A stretch of DNA of 58,959 nucleotides from Rhodococcus sp. (in: high G+C Gram-positive bacteria) (lineage in GTDB: Bacteria; Actinomycetota; Actinomycetes; Mycobacteriales; Mycobacteriaceae): contig NZ_JAHFVG010000035.1 in NCBI RefSeq assembly GCF_023264675.1, forward strand, positions 1 through 58,959, in the 5' to 3' direction. Each line of letters begins with the position of its first letter. Position 1 is the stretch's first letter. Both the position numbers and the translations under genes were made by a program. Under the pieces are notes generated by a model, which saw nothing but the letters and a program-made list of their open reading frames with translations, ran no database searches and was not told the DNA's origin. Positions 36,649 through 45,331 of the stretch are shown piece after piece.

Positions 36649-37551
36649 TTACGACCATTGTCCATCGCCAATCATTGCGTTCTTGTGCATCCGGTCGCAA
36701 CTCGCTTGGGAATCGTTCAGAAACTGAAGTCTTCGCATGTTCCGTCTCTTCGACTTCAACTTCCAGGACACCATCCAATTCCTACCCAGAAGGTGGCTTC
36801 GAGACACGTCTGCTGCAAATTGTCGGTTTGAGGTAGACAGGTCGTCGGTTCCTCGATCGACCAGGTTTGACACTGCATCGACCAGACCGACTGCAGAGAA
36901 CGTACGCCGCTCCACTTCACTGAGTTCCCCATACGCGGCGAGACCGACCCACTCGGACGCGACGAGTTCGACCGCTTCTCTATACGTGGTCAGCCAGCGA
37001 GCGGAAAAGCTTTCGAAGCTCGTTCGCGCCTCGGACCGGTTGGCAGCTCTGTGAACTGCGCCAAGATCGCTGCTGAATTCGAACCAATGGCGGCGGTCGA
37101 TGTAAGTGAACACTTCGCGCTGCAGACAGACGAGATCCATGTACACACGCACTCCCGGCCACGTCCGTTCGGCGGCGTGTGCAATAGCTGGCGTGTTCGA
37201 TCCGATTATGGAGGGAAGGTTCTCGACCCCTAATTTAAGAATCTTGTCGAAAGTGTCGGTCCAGAATCGATCGGAGGACTCCTCCTCTACCTCCACCCGG
37301 TAGATTTTGCCTGACTCTGACACCACGCCGATGAGGTACAGAGTAGGAAAGTTCAATGTGTTCGAACAGGAACCTAAGCGTCGAACGAACAGAAAGGCTG
37401 GATTGGGGTCGTCCTGTTGGATTCCCTCTCCTGCATTGTTCCCAGTCGAGTTTCCGGATCGCCGATCGCCGGTGCCGATGAGCCTCCTCCGCTGGCGCGA
37501 CTCGGTCTCAATGGTTTCGCTACTCTGCGTGCTTTCTTTGCTGAGGCTCAT
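36649..37551 (-). CDS. IS256 (mutator-type) transposase-derived protein, catalytic residues lost
   Basis: A 300-residue protein. Its middle and end follow the IS256 family layout: a LYLIGVVSESGKIYRVE strand pair, RFWTDTF, a linker before the second catalytic position, RVYMDLVC...TYI, and a helical region ending where the family has the N-(A/P)-(I/L)-E motif. The second Asp position (usually V-(S/C)-D-x-x-x-G) reads IIGSNTPAI, and the last acidic motif reads VDAVSNLV. It is shorter than the usual 400 residues at the N-terminus. The stop of the permease and this ATG are only three bases apart, so the two are translationally coupled. It is either a decayed or a repurposed transposase. Confidence 0.6.
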   Translation of the reverse strand: MSLSKESTQSSETIETESRQRRRLIGTGDRRSGNSTGNNAGEGIQQDDPNPAFLFVRRLGSCSNTLNFPTLYLIGVVSESGKIYRVEVEEESSDRFWTDTFDKILKLGVENLPSIIGSNTPAIAHAAERTWPGVRVYMDLVCLQREVFTYIDRRHWFEFSSDLGAVHRAANRSEARTSFESFSARWLTTYREAVELVASEWVGLAAYGELSEVERRTFSAVGLVDAVSNLVDRGTDDLSTSNRQFAADVSRSHLLGRNWMVSWKLKSKRRNMRRLQFLNDSQASCDRMHKNAMIGDGQWS

Positions 37552-37554
37552 CTT

Positions 37555-38979
37555 CTACTCTTCGTTCCGTCCGAATCGGCGAGTGAAAGCGAAGGCGACC
37601 AGAAGTACTGCAACGCTGACAAGTCCCAGGTAAAGCTGAGGCCGCGTGTCGGAATTGAACCCCAGCAGAGCAATGACACCCAGGATCGCGACGACGGTGC
37701 CATAACTCAGATAGGGAAACAATGGCATCTTCAGATCGATATTCGTGACACCGGCCGCGATGCGTCGACGCCTCATTACAATCTGCGAGCCGGCAATAGC
37801 GAGGTAGACGAACAAAGCGACCGCTCCAGATGAAGTGGTGAGAAAGTAGAACACGGTGTCTGGCGAGAAGTAGGCCATGACAACTGCGAGGTAGCTGAAT
37901 GTGGTGGATGCCAGGATTGCCCGAACAGGAACTCCTCGTTTGTTGAGCGTTGCCAACCCCCGGGGCGCATCACCGGAGCGGGTGAGCGCATAGATCATGC
38001 GTGAGGAGACGTACAGACCCGAATTGAGGCAGGAGAGCACCGCAACGAGCACGATCACGTCCATGAGGCGGCCGGCTGCGGGTATGCCCATCGAGGAGAT
38101 TGCAGCGGCGAACGGGCTTGTGTCTGTTGGAAGTCGATTCCACGGCATGATGGTGACTAGTAGTAATACCGATCCGACGTAGAACATCATCATCCGCCAG
38201 GGCAGCGTCGAGGTGGCGCGGGAGATCGCTTTGACAGGTTCCGAGGATTCGGACGCTGCCACGGTCACGATTTCGGAGCCGAGCATCGAGAAGATCAATG
38301 TAGCGACGCCGGTGAAGACGGGTACCCATCCGTTAGGGGTGAATCCGCCCGGTTGATCAGTAAGGAAGAAGATGCTTCCGGTGCTGTTCGGCCACGCTCC
38401 AGCAACGTAGAGAACACCGAGTACCAAGAATACAACGATCGCGAGGACCTTGATCGCTGCGAACCAGAACTCGAACTCGCCAAAAGACTTCACCGAGATC
38501 AGATTCACGGCAGTCAGCGCCACGATAATGATCAGCGCGGTTGACCATAACGGAATGGAGGGGAGCCAAATGCGAATAGTAGCGGCACCCGCCACGGCTT
38601 CGAAGGCAACAACGATTACCCAGAAGTACCAGTAGAGCCATCCTGTGAGGAACCCAGCCCAGTTCCCAAGATAGCGACGCGCATAGGTGGCGAAGCTGCC
38701 ACTGGCCGGTTCCGCAGCCGCCATCTCGGCCAACATTCTCATGACGAGAAGTACGAGGATCCCGCCCATGAGGTAAGACAAGATCACGGCCGGGCCCACA
38801 CTGTTGATGACCGATCCGCTTCCGACGAACAGTCCGGCTCCGATGATGCCGCCGAATGCGATCAGTACGACATGCCGTTGCTTGAGAGTCTTTTGTAGAT
38901 CGCTGCCGGTGTCGTAGGCATCGTCGCTGCCAGCGTCGGGAGGCGAGGGGTGTTGCGCAGATCTGGTACGGGAAAACAC
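37555..38979 (-). CDS. Amino acid permease (APC family, GABA/proline-type)
   Basis: About 474 residues from a GTG at 38979 with a GGAGG box; a longer GTG start at 39048 is possible but lacks one. Twelve hydrophobic segments are present. The helix 1 motif IAFGGIIGAGLFVGSG is diagnostic for the amino-acid transporter (AAT) family, and SMLGSEIVTVAASES marks helices 6-7. It is divergent from the hydroxyproline dehydrogenase genes across a region with a predicted GntR box, so it may import hydroxyproline or proline. Confidence 0.85.
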   Translation of the reverse strand: MFSRTRSAQHPSPPDAGSDDAYDTGSDLQKTLKQRHVVLIAFGGIIGAGLFVGSGSVINSVGPAVILSYLMGGILVLLVMRMLAEMAAAEPASGSFATYARRYLGNWAGFLTGWLYWYFWVIVVAFEAVAGAATIRIWLPSIPLWSTALIIIVALTAVNLISVKSFGEFEFWFAAIKVLAIVVFLVLGVLYVAGAWPNSTGSIFFLTDQPGGFTPNGWVPVFTGVATLIFSMLGSEIVTVAASESSEPVKAISRATSTLPWRMMMFYVGSVLLLVTIMPWNRLPTDTSPFAAAISSMGIPAAGRLMDVIVLVAVLSCLNSGLYVSSRMIYALTRSGDAPRGLATLNKRGVPVRAILASTTFSYLAVVMAYFSPDTVFYFLTTSSGAVALFVYLAIAGSQIVMRRRRIAAGVTNIDLKMPLFPYLSYGTVVAILGVIALLGFNSDTRPQLYLGLVSVAVLLVAFAFTRRFGRNEE

Positions 38980-39103
38980 GTGACCTCCATGAGGTGTGGC
39001 GATGCTGTCGGGACGCGAAAAGCGCCGCAGTACCGCATTCGTTTGCACTGCACTCGAGTTGTTGCGCCGGTCACAGCAAAGTACGGCATTTCATTGATTC
39101 ATG

Positions 39104-39114
39104 CAATGTGACAT
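39104..39114 (+). promoter_or_regulatory. Predicted GntR operator box 1
   Basis: CAATGTGACAT, containing the palindrome ATGT-N-ACAT, lies 10 bp before the dehydrogenase start and in the divergent promoter of the permease. It matches boxes at 42020, 50004 and 50039 in the same regulon. Confidence 0.55.
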
Positions 39115-39123
39115 ACTACTGAA

Positions 39124-40299
39124 ATGAATATGAATCGCATGTCGAGCGACGTCGTCGTGATAGGCGGGGGCATCGTCGGTGCCGCATGTGCGTATTACTG
39201 CGCAACTGCAGGTTTGCGTGTCACCGTGATTGAACGGGGAACGCCGGGGGGCGGTACCACCGCCGCATGCGAGGGCAATATTCTCCTCTCCGACAAACAC
39301 CCCGGACCTGAACTGGATCTTGCGTTGCTATCGGCCGGCCTGTGGACGGACGCAGCACGTTCACTCGGCCCGGAAACGCTCGAATACCAGGCCAAGGGCG
39401 GTGTCGTTGTCGCCACCACCGATAACACCGCTGCCGGACTTCGGGGTCTGACCGTGTCGCAACGAGGCGTCGGAATCGACGCGATCGATATCTCACGCGA
39501 CGAACTGATCGAACTCGAACCGAACGTAGTCCCGGACGCGGCTGGCGGTGCGTTCTATCCGCAAGACAGCCAAGTGCAACCGATGCTGGCAACCGCTCGC
39601 TTGCTTCAACGCGTGCGCGAACTTGGCGGCGAAGTTCTCCGCGGAACTTCCGTAGTCGAAGTTCTGAAGTCGAGGGACGCTACGGTGATCGGTGTACGCA
39701 CGGACTCCCCCGCGAAGCCGATTGTGCACGCCGCTTGGACGATCAACGCCGCTGGTACCTGGAGTGGCCACATTGCATCGCTCGCTAACGCACCGATTCC
39801 GGTTCTTCCACGGAAGGGATTCGTCTTGGTCACCGAGCCCTTACCGCGCGTCATCAGACACAAGGTATACACGGCCGAATACGTGGCGAATGTCGCCAGC
39901 AGTGACGCAGGCCTCGAAACATCAGTCGTCGTCGAAGGAACAAGCGCGGGCACAGTACTGATCGGGGCCAGTCGTGAACGGGTCGGCTTCGACCGCACGC
40001 TGTCACTTCCTGTCATCCGCACACTGGCCGCTCAAGCAATCGAAGTGTTTCCTTTCCTCTCGGAGGTGTCGCTGTTGCGCACGTATTTGGGATTTCGTCC
40101 GTACTGTCCCGACCACTTACCCGTCATCGGAGCCGACCCCCGAGCGCCTGGTCTCATTCATGCCACCGGTCACGAGGGGGCTGGCATCGGTCTGGCGACC
40201 GGAACCGGTTCGCTTCTGAGCCAACTCATTATGGGAACCGATCCTTCGCTCGACTTGACTCCTTTCCGACCCGAGCGATTCGAGGATGTCGCGGCATGA
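39124..40299 (+). CDS. D-hydroxyproline dehydrogenase, FAD (DadA-like) subunit
   Basis: A 391-residue DAO-family flavoprotein with the FAD motif VVIGGGIVGAACAYY near the N-terminus and the C-terminal GHEGAGIGLATGTG segment. It is followed by a small 2Fe-2S protein (start overlapping the stop as ATGA) and a large pyridine-nucleotide-disulfide-type flavoprotein. That trio is the heterotrimeric D-hydroxyproline dehydrogenase of bacterial trans-4-hydroxy-L-proline breakdown. It oxidises cis-4-hydroxy-D-proline to pyrroline-4-hydroxy-2-carboxylate. The neighbouring epimerase and deaminase support this over sarcosine or D-amino acid oxidation. Confidence 0.82.
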   Translation: MNMNRMSSDVVVIGGGIVGAACAYYCATAGLRVTVIERGTPGGGTTAACEGNILLSDKHPGPELDLALLSAGLWTDAARSLGPETLEYQAKGGVVVATTDNTAAGLRGLTVSQRGVGIDAIDISRDELIELEPNVVPDAAGGAFYPQDSQVQPMLATARLLQRVRELGGEVLRGTSVVEVLKSRDATVIGVRTDSPAKPIVHAAWTINAAGTWSGHIASLANAPIPVLPRKGFVLVTEPLPRVIRHKVYTAEYVANVASSDAGLETSVVVEGTSAGTVLIGASRERVGFDRTLSLPVIRTLAAQAIEVFPFLSEVSLLRTYLGFRPYCPDHLPVIGADPRAPGLIHATGHEGAGIGLATGTGSLLSQLIMGTDPSLDLTPFRPERFEDVAA

Positions 40300-40577
40300 A
40301 CACACGAAATTTCGACTTCTCGTTTGACGAGCACCTCATCCCTGCCGAACCTGGGCAAAGCATCGCGGCTGCCCTGATTGCCACCGGGCGCAGATCGTGG
40401 CGTCGGACTCGGGTGGGCGGCGAACCTCGCGGAGTGTTCTGCGGAATCGGAATTTGTTTCGACTGCCTCGTCACCGTCAACGGTGAACCCAATCGACGCG
40501 CGTGCATGGTCGAGGCCCGACCACACGACGAAGTCGTCACCCAGGAAGGCGCAGGCCACGATGACCTCAGCTGCTGA
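40296..40577 (+). CDS. D-hydroxyproline dehydrogenase, 2Fe-2S subunit
   Basis: A 93-residue ferredoxin-like subunit. Cysteines at 49, 54, 57 and 70 (CGIGICFDC...C) form the 2Fe-2S site typical of the small subunit of hydroxyproline dehydrogenases and sarcosine-oxidase-like complexes. It overlaps the preceding gene by 4 bp and the next by 17 bp, which indicates coupled translation of the complex. Confidence 0.85.
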   Translation: MNTRNFDFSFDEHLIPAEPGQSIAAALIATGRRSWRRTRVGGEPRGVFCGIGICFDCLVTVNGEPNRRACMVEARPHDEVVTQEGAGHDDLSC

Positions 40578-42003
40578 AATCTTCTACGACATCGCAATCA
40601 TCGGTGCGGGCCCTGCAGGTCTGGCGGCAGCAGCGGAGGCAACGAAGAACGGGGCACGAGTCGCACTGCTCGACAACGGGGTCCGATCCGGTGGGCAATA
40701 CTGGCGTAACCGCGAGAAGGACTCCGGAACCGGCCATCACGACTGGTCGACCTACCAGCGTCTGTCTGCAGATCTGGAAACTCATAGCGAGCTGATCGAC
40801 TACCTGCCTCAACATTCGGTATGGCATGTCGAGCGCCGCGACTCCGGTTTCACGTCCCATGCGACCTCGACATCGAACGCCGACTCACGAATTCGGAGCC
40901 GACAGGTGATCGTTGCGACGGGAGCCTACGACCGGCAACTCCCGTTCCCTGGATGGACGCTTCCGGGAGTGTTCACCGCTGGCGCCGTGCAAGCACTACT
41001 CAAAGGCCACGGAGTCCTGGCGGGCAAGCGCATCGCGGTCTCCGGAACAGGTCCGTTCCTACTTGCTGTCGCCGCCGGCTTGGTCGAAGCTGGAGCCGAC
41101 GTCATCGGGGTATTCGAGGCCGGTAGTCCATTGGGGTTCGCGAAGTATCCGATGGCACTGGCGCGCAACCTCACCAAGATGAACGAAGGGCGTGAATACG
41201 CTGCAGTTCTACTGCAGAACCGGATCGGTTACCACACACGAACAGCAGTGGTTGCGGCACACGGCGACGGTGAGGTCGCTGGTGTCACTATCGCCAAACT
41301 CGACCGGAACTTCGGAATCGTCGCCGGTAGCGAGTCCTACCTGGACTGCGACACCGTGGCGGTTGGGTACGGCTTCACACCGCAACTCGAACTGCCGGTA
41401 CAGCTGGGCTGCGACACCAAGCGGGACATAGACGGAAGCCTGATCGCCGTTGTCGACAAAAATCAAATGAGCACCATCGATGGGGTGTATATCGCAGGTG
41501 AGGCGTGCGGCGTCAGCGGAGCCGCAGCATCCGTCGTCGAGGGCCGCATATCAGGAACCCACGCTGCCCACCGCTCCAGTGGCTCACCTGCCGATACATC
41601 TGAGATCGACAGACTCCGCCGACAGCGCTCGGTTTTGCGCAGTTTCGCTGTAGCAATGCACAACGTATTTCCGGTGCCACGGGGGTGGACTGAGTGGTTG
41701 AACGAGGACACAGTCATCTGTCGGTGCGAAGAAGTCACTACCGCAGCAGTCAAGACAGCAGTGAACGAACTCGGGGCAAATGATGCTCGTGCCATCAAGC
41801 TTTACGCTCGTCCTGGGATGGGGTTGTGCCAGGGAAGAGTGTGCGGATATGCGACCAGTTGCTTGGTTGCGGAGTGCGGCAAGCGTGAACCCACAGTCGA
41901 GGATCTCCGCGGTATCGCCAGCCGACCTATCGCGCAGCCCATTTCGCTTGGGCAATTAGCAGCCGGAATCGACTCGAATCGATGCTTCGATGGCACTGAA
42001 TAG
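40561..42003 (+). CDS. D-hydroxyproline dehydrogenase, large FAD/Fe-S subunit
   Basis: A 480-residue flavoprotein from the ATG at 40561. It has GAGPAG (about residues 15-20) and a second nucleotide motif GTGPFLL. A C-terminal BFD-like domain binds an additional 2Fe-2S cluster through CRCEEV and CQGRVCG. This is the alpha-type subunit that passes electrons onwards from the DadA-like subunit. It is the last gene of the three-subunit set. Confidence 0.85.
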   Translation: MTSAAEIFYDIAIIGAGPAGLAAAAEATKNGARVALLDNGVRSGGQYWRNREKDSGTGHHDWSTYQRLSADLETHSELIDYLPQHSVWHVERRDSGFTSHATSTSNADSRIRSRQVIVATGAYDRQLPFPGWTLPGVFTAGAVQALLKGHGVLAGKRIAVSGTGPFLLAVAAGLVEAGADVIGVFEAGSPLGFAKYPMALARNLTKMNEGREYAAVLLQNRIGYHTRTAVVAAHGDGEVAGVTIAKLDRNFGIVAGSESYLDCDTVAVGYGFTPQLELPVQLGCDTKRDIDGSLIAVVDKNQMSTIDGVYIAGEACGVSGAAASVVEGRISGTHAAHRSSGSPADTSEIDRLRRQRSVLRSFAVAMHNVFPVPRGWTEWLNEDTVICRCEEVTTAAVKTAVNELGANDARAIKLYARPGMGLCQGRVCGYATSCLVAECGKREPTVEDLRGIASRPIAQPISLGQLAAGIDSNRCFDGTE

Positions 42004-42019
42004 CCGCAGACGATCTGTA

Positions 42020-42030
42020 CAATGTCACAT
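42020..42030 (+). promoter_or_regulatory. Predicted GntR operator box 2
   Basis: CAATGTCACAT lies 74 bp before the deaminase gene and just after the dehydrogenase operon, suggesting a second, internal promoter under the same regulator. Confidence 0.5.
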
Positions 42031-42103
42031 AACACTGATACTGTCGGCGTGCCGACACCGAGATGATTCCGGGTAATCGGAACACCGACTTCTGGAGGTC
42101 TAG

Positions 42104-43012
42104 ATGAACACACCCAAAGCACCCTGGCACGGCGTACTCGTCGCCACCGCACTACCGATGCACGACCGCGGCAGCAAAACGCTGGAGATCGATTTCGACG
42201 GATTCGGCGAGCACATCAAATTTCTTGCCGAGAATGGTTGCAGCGGAGCAACACCCAACGGCTCACTCGGCGAGTACCACAACCTCACCCTTGAGGAACG
42301 CGCACGCGTGGTCACCACCGCCATCGAAGCTGCGCCCGAAGGCTTCACGATCATGCCTGGCGTTGCCGCGTACGGAGCAGACGAGGCACGCCGCTGGACC
42401 GAACAAGCGGCCGAAGCCGGTGCACCTGCAGTGATGCTTCTGCCGCCTAACGCTTATCGTGCAGATCGTCGTGCAGTCATCGATCACTACAAGATCGTTT
42501 CGCAGGTCGGTCTGCCCATCGTGGCATACAACAACCCCTTCGACACCAAAGTCGATCTGACCCCCGACCTGCTCGCGGAACTGTACGCCGAGGGGTACAT
42601 CAAGGGCGTCAAAGAGTTCTCCGGAGACATTCGCCGGTACTACGAGATCAAAGAGCTCGCACCAGAACTCGATGTGTTGTGTGGAACCGATGACGTAGCC
42701 TTCGAGTTCGCAATCGCAGGATCTCCCGGATGGATTTCCGGGTATCCGAATGCGCTACCCCGAGCGTGCGTACAGCTCTGGGACGAATCGGCTGCAGGCA
42801 AGCTCGACTCGGCCTTGGCTCTCTACCGGTCGCTCCACCCCTTGCTTCGCTGGGATTCGAAGACAGAATTCGTTCAGGCGATCAAGCTCAGCATGGACCT
42901 CGTCGGCCGCTACGGCGGACCGAGCAGGCCTCCGCGTGTCCCGCTCAACGCCCAGCAGGAAGCGCTAGTGCGCGTCGCAACGGAAAATGCCATCGCAGAA
43001 GGTCTGGCCTGA
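42104..43012 (+). CDS. DapA-family pyrroline-4-hydroxy-2-carboxylate deaminase
   Basis: A 302-residue class I aldolase-fold protein of the dihydrodipicolinate synthase family. The Schiff-base lysine is Lys170 in GVKEFSGD, the YNNP motif is at 142-145 and the PNGSLGEY loop at 51-58. Within this cluster the expected reaction is deamination and dehydration of pyrroline-4-hydroxy-2-carboxylate to alpha-ketoglutarate semialdehyde. The epimerase gene starts 4 bp after its stop. Confidence 0.82.
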   Translation: MNTPKAPWHGVLVATALPMHDRGSKTLEIDFDGFGEHIKFLAENGCSGATPNGSLGEYHNLTLEERARVVTTAIEAAPEGFTIMPGVAAYGADEARRWTEQAAEAGAPAVMLLPPNAYRADRRAVIDHYKIVSQVGLPIVAYNNPFDTKVDLTPDLLAELYAEGYIKGVKEFSGDIRRYYEIKELAPELDVLCGTDDVAFEFAIAGSPGWISGYPNALPRACVQLWDESAAGKLDSALALYRSLHPLLRWDSKTEFVQAIKLSMDLVGRYGGPSRPPRVPLNAQQEALVRVATENAIAEGLA

Positions 43013-43015
43013 CCC

Positions 43016-44017
43016 ATGCGGAGCAACCGGGTCTTTCATGCTGTGGACTCCCACACCGAAGGCATGCCGACTCGGGTCGTCGTGGGGGGCGTCGGGGTAA
43101 TTCCCGGCGCCACCATGTTCGACCGGCGCCGGTATTTCATCGACAACCTCGACCACATCCGGCAACTGTTGATGAACGAGCCGCGAGGGCACTCGGCGAT
43201 GAGCGGGGCGATCCTGCAACCGCCGACACGGTCCGATGCCGACTGGGGTGTGCTTTACATCGAAGTTTCCGGATGCCTACCGATGTGTGGTCACGGCACC
43301 ATGGGTGTCGCAACCGTTCTCGTCGAGACTGGAATGGTGGAGGTACAAGAACCCACCACTACCATTCGTCTGGACACACCTGCGGGATTGGTCATAGCCG
43401 AAGTAGCGGTGACCGATGGCGTCGCGGAGAAGGTGACCCTGACGAACGTTCCGTCTTTCGCTTTGGGTCTCGACTGTTCTGTCGACGTCCCGGGGTTTGG
43501 CGCGGTGGATTACGACATCGCTTTCGGTGGAAACTTCTACGCCATTGTCGATCTGGACAAGCTCGGAATCGAGTTCGATCGAGCGAACAAGGCGCGGATC
43601 ATGGAAGCAGGTCTGTTGATCGGCGAAGCAATCAACACGCAACAACTTCCCGTGCATCCGGGAAATTCTGAAATCAGAGGCTGTCACCACGTCTACATGA
43701 CCGCACCAGGCTCGACAGCACAGCATTCGCGTCACGCCATGGTCATTGCGCCAGGCATGTTCGATCGGTCACCGTGTGGTACCGGCACGAGCGCCCGAAT
43801 GGCTCAACTGCACGCGCGCGGTGAACTGGCATTGGGGGCGGAGTTCGTCAACGAGTCGTTCATCGGAACGCGGTTCATCGGCAAGCTGATCGACCACGGC
43901 GCCCTTGCCGATCGAACGACGGTAACTCCGACGATCACCGGTCGAGCATGGATCACCGGTACGGCCCAATACATGCTCGACCCACACGACCCATTCCCGA
44001 CGGGTTTCGAACTCTGA
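43016..44017 (+). CDS. 4-hydroxyproline 2-epimerase (proline racemase family)
   Basis: A 333-residue member of the proline racemase superfamily. Both catalytic cysteines are kept: Cys91 in MCGHGTMG and Cys254 in SPCGTGTSA. This favours an epimerase or racemase over trans-3-hydroxyproline dehydratase, which has Thr at the second position. It would convert trans-4-hydroxy-L-proline to cis-4-hydroxy-D-proline, the substrate of the dehydrogenase encoded upstream. Confidence 0.87.
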   Translation: MRSNRVFHAVDSHTEGMPTRVVVGGVGVIPGATMFDRRRYFIDNLDHIRQLLMNEPRGHSAMSGAILQPPTRSDADWGVLYIEVSGCLPMCGHGTMGVATVLVETGMVEVQEPTTTIRLDTPAGLVIAEVAVTDGVAEKVTLTNVPSFALGLDCSVDVPGFGAVDYDIAFGGNFYAIVDLDKLGIEFDRANKARIMEAGLLIGEAINTQQLPVHPGNSEIRGCHHVYMTAPGSTAQHSRHAMVIAPGMFDRSPCGTGTSARMAQLHARGELALGAEFVNESFIGTRFIGKLIDHGALADRTTVTPTITGRAWITGTAQYMLDPHDPFPTGFEL

Positions 44018-44048
44018 CTCTGCCCGACTGCATACGAGGAGTCCTTCG

Positions 44049-44330
44049 ATGAGCCACGTAGGTGGACTTCCCACTGTGGGCCTGTCCATGTCCAGCCCGC
44101 GCCGAAACCTACGTCAAGAAGTCAACGAAATTCTTCGAACATCGTTGATTTCAGGAATATTGGCGCCAGAAGTCATGTACTCGGCCCCTCGATTGGCGGC
44201 ACAGTTCGGGGTGTCTGCAACACCGGTTCGAGACGCCATGCTCGATCTGACGAGGGCGGCTGGTTCAAGCTGTGCCGAACAGGGTCTTTCGTGGACGCAC
44301 AGCGAGAAAGTCAACGAAAGGGCTTCATGA
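44049..44330 (+). CDS. GntR-type winged helix only, truncated regulator
   Basis: A 93-residue frame with a GAGGAG box. Residues 18-70 match the winged helix of the complete GntR protein at 50119 (SAPRLAAQFGVSATPVRDAML), but the effector-binding FCD domain is absent and the last 20 residues are unrelated. A second frame continues the wing (EGGWFKLCRTGSF) into the next gene, so a frameshift and deletion are likely. Its TGA overlaps the ATG of the next gene (ATGA). It is either a relic or a DNA-binding-only modulator. Confidence 0.55.
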   Translation: MSHVGGLPTVGLSMSSPRRNLRQEVNEILRTSLISGILAPEVMYSAPRLAAQFGVSATPVRDAMLDLTRAAGSSCAEQGLSWTHSEKVNERAS

Positions 44331-45268
44331 GCAATCCGCCGCCAAAACTCGATTTCATCGGCGCCGACCGCATCGTCGAACTTCTCACCCCGTCAGCTGC
44401 GGTCGAGGCCATCGAGGACGCGTTGCGCAAAGGCCTCGATCCTGGGCGCGATTTCACCCGCAGCATTCTCGATGTCGATCACGGGCAACTGTTGTTGATG
44501 CCGGCGCAGTCACCGCGCAGTACGGGCGTCAAGGTCGCCACCGTTGCACCCGACAATCCCCGACTGAGCAAGCCGCGAATCCAGGCCGTCTACATCTTGT
44601 TCGATGCTGAAACTCTGACCCCGAGAATGCTGTTCGATGGTACCGCCTTGACGGCGCTGCGCACACCCGCTGTTTCGATAGCGGGTGTCAAACCCGCACT
44701 GTTGGCGTCTTCGTCGCCGCTGTCCGTCGTAATTTTCGGCGCAGGACCACAGGGTATCGGACACGCAGCGACCATCGCCGATGTCGTGTCGGACGAGCGC
44801 ACCATCTCGACGGTCACCTACGTCGTTCGCGATCCCGTGCGAGCAGAGCGGCCCGGACGACGCGTCGTCGCGGCGAACTCCACCGAAGCGGGAGAGGTCG
44901 TGCGCGCCGCCGACGTGATCGTGTGCGCTACCGGATCGAACACTCCGGTGTTCGAGTCGAACGGTACCAAGGCCAATGTCATCGTGATAGCGGTCGGATC
45001 GCACGACAGCAATCGGCGCGAAGTCGACTCTGTGCTGGTCAACCGAGCCCAGGTTGTCGTCGAAGACATTGACGTCGCGATGAGGGAGGGCGGCGACGTA
45101 ATCATGGCTATGGATGAATCTGATTTCAAGACAACCGATCTCATCTCAATGTCCGAAGTGGTCAACGGAACTGTAGCTCTCGATCCCAATCGAGCTGTGC
45201 TCTTCAAGAGCTCCGGCATGTCGTGGGAAGACGTCGTGATCGCTGACGCGATCGCATCCAAACTCTGA
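44327..45268 (+). CDS. Ornithine cyclodeaminase/mu-crystallin family reductase
   Basis: About 313 residues from the ATG at 44327, behind GAAAGGG. The NAD(P)-binding motif is VVIFGAGPQGIGHA (about residues 128-141). The family includes ornithine cyclodeaminase, alanine dehydrogenases and delta1-pyrroline-2-carboxylate reductases. In hydroxyproline clusters the last activity is usual, reducing pyrroline-2-carboxylate to L-proline. The exact substrate here is inferred from context. Confidence 0.8.
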   Translation: MSNPPPKLDFIGADRIVELLTPSAAVEAIEDALRKGLDPGRDFTRSILDVDHGQLLLMPAQSPRSTGVKVATVAPDNPRLSKPRIQAVYILFDAETLTPRMLFDGTALTALRTPAVSIAGVKPALLASSSPLSVVIFGAGPQGIGHAATIADVVSDERTISTVTYVVRDPVRAERPGRRVVAANSTEAGEVVRAADVIVCATGSNTPVFESNGTKANVIVIAVGSHDSNRREVDSVLVNRAQVVVEDIDVAMREGGDVIMAMDESDFKTTDLISMSEVVNGTVALDPNRAVLFKSSGMSWEDVVIADAIASKL

Positions 45269-45331
45269 CGTCCGTGCGCCAACCGGTGCGGCAATCGACG
45301 TCGATCCATTCCTGAGCAGAAAGGCATATTC

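Noticed and set aside
43016..44017. Assignment as trans-3-hydroxyproline dehydratase
   Set aside because: Both active-site cysteines (91 and 254) are present; the dehydratase has Thr at the second position.
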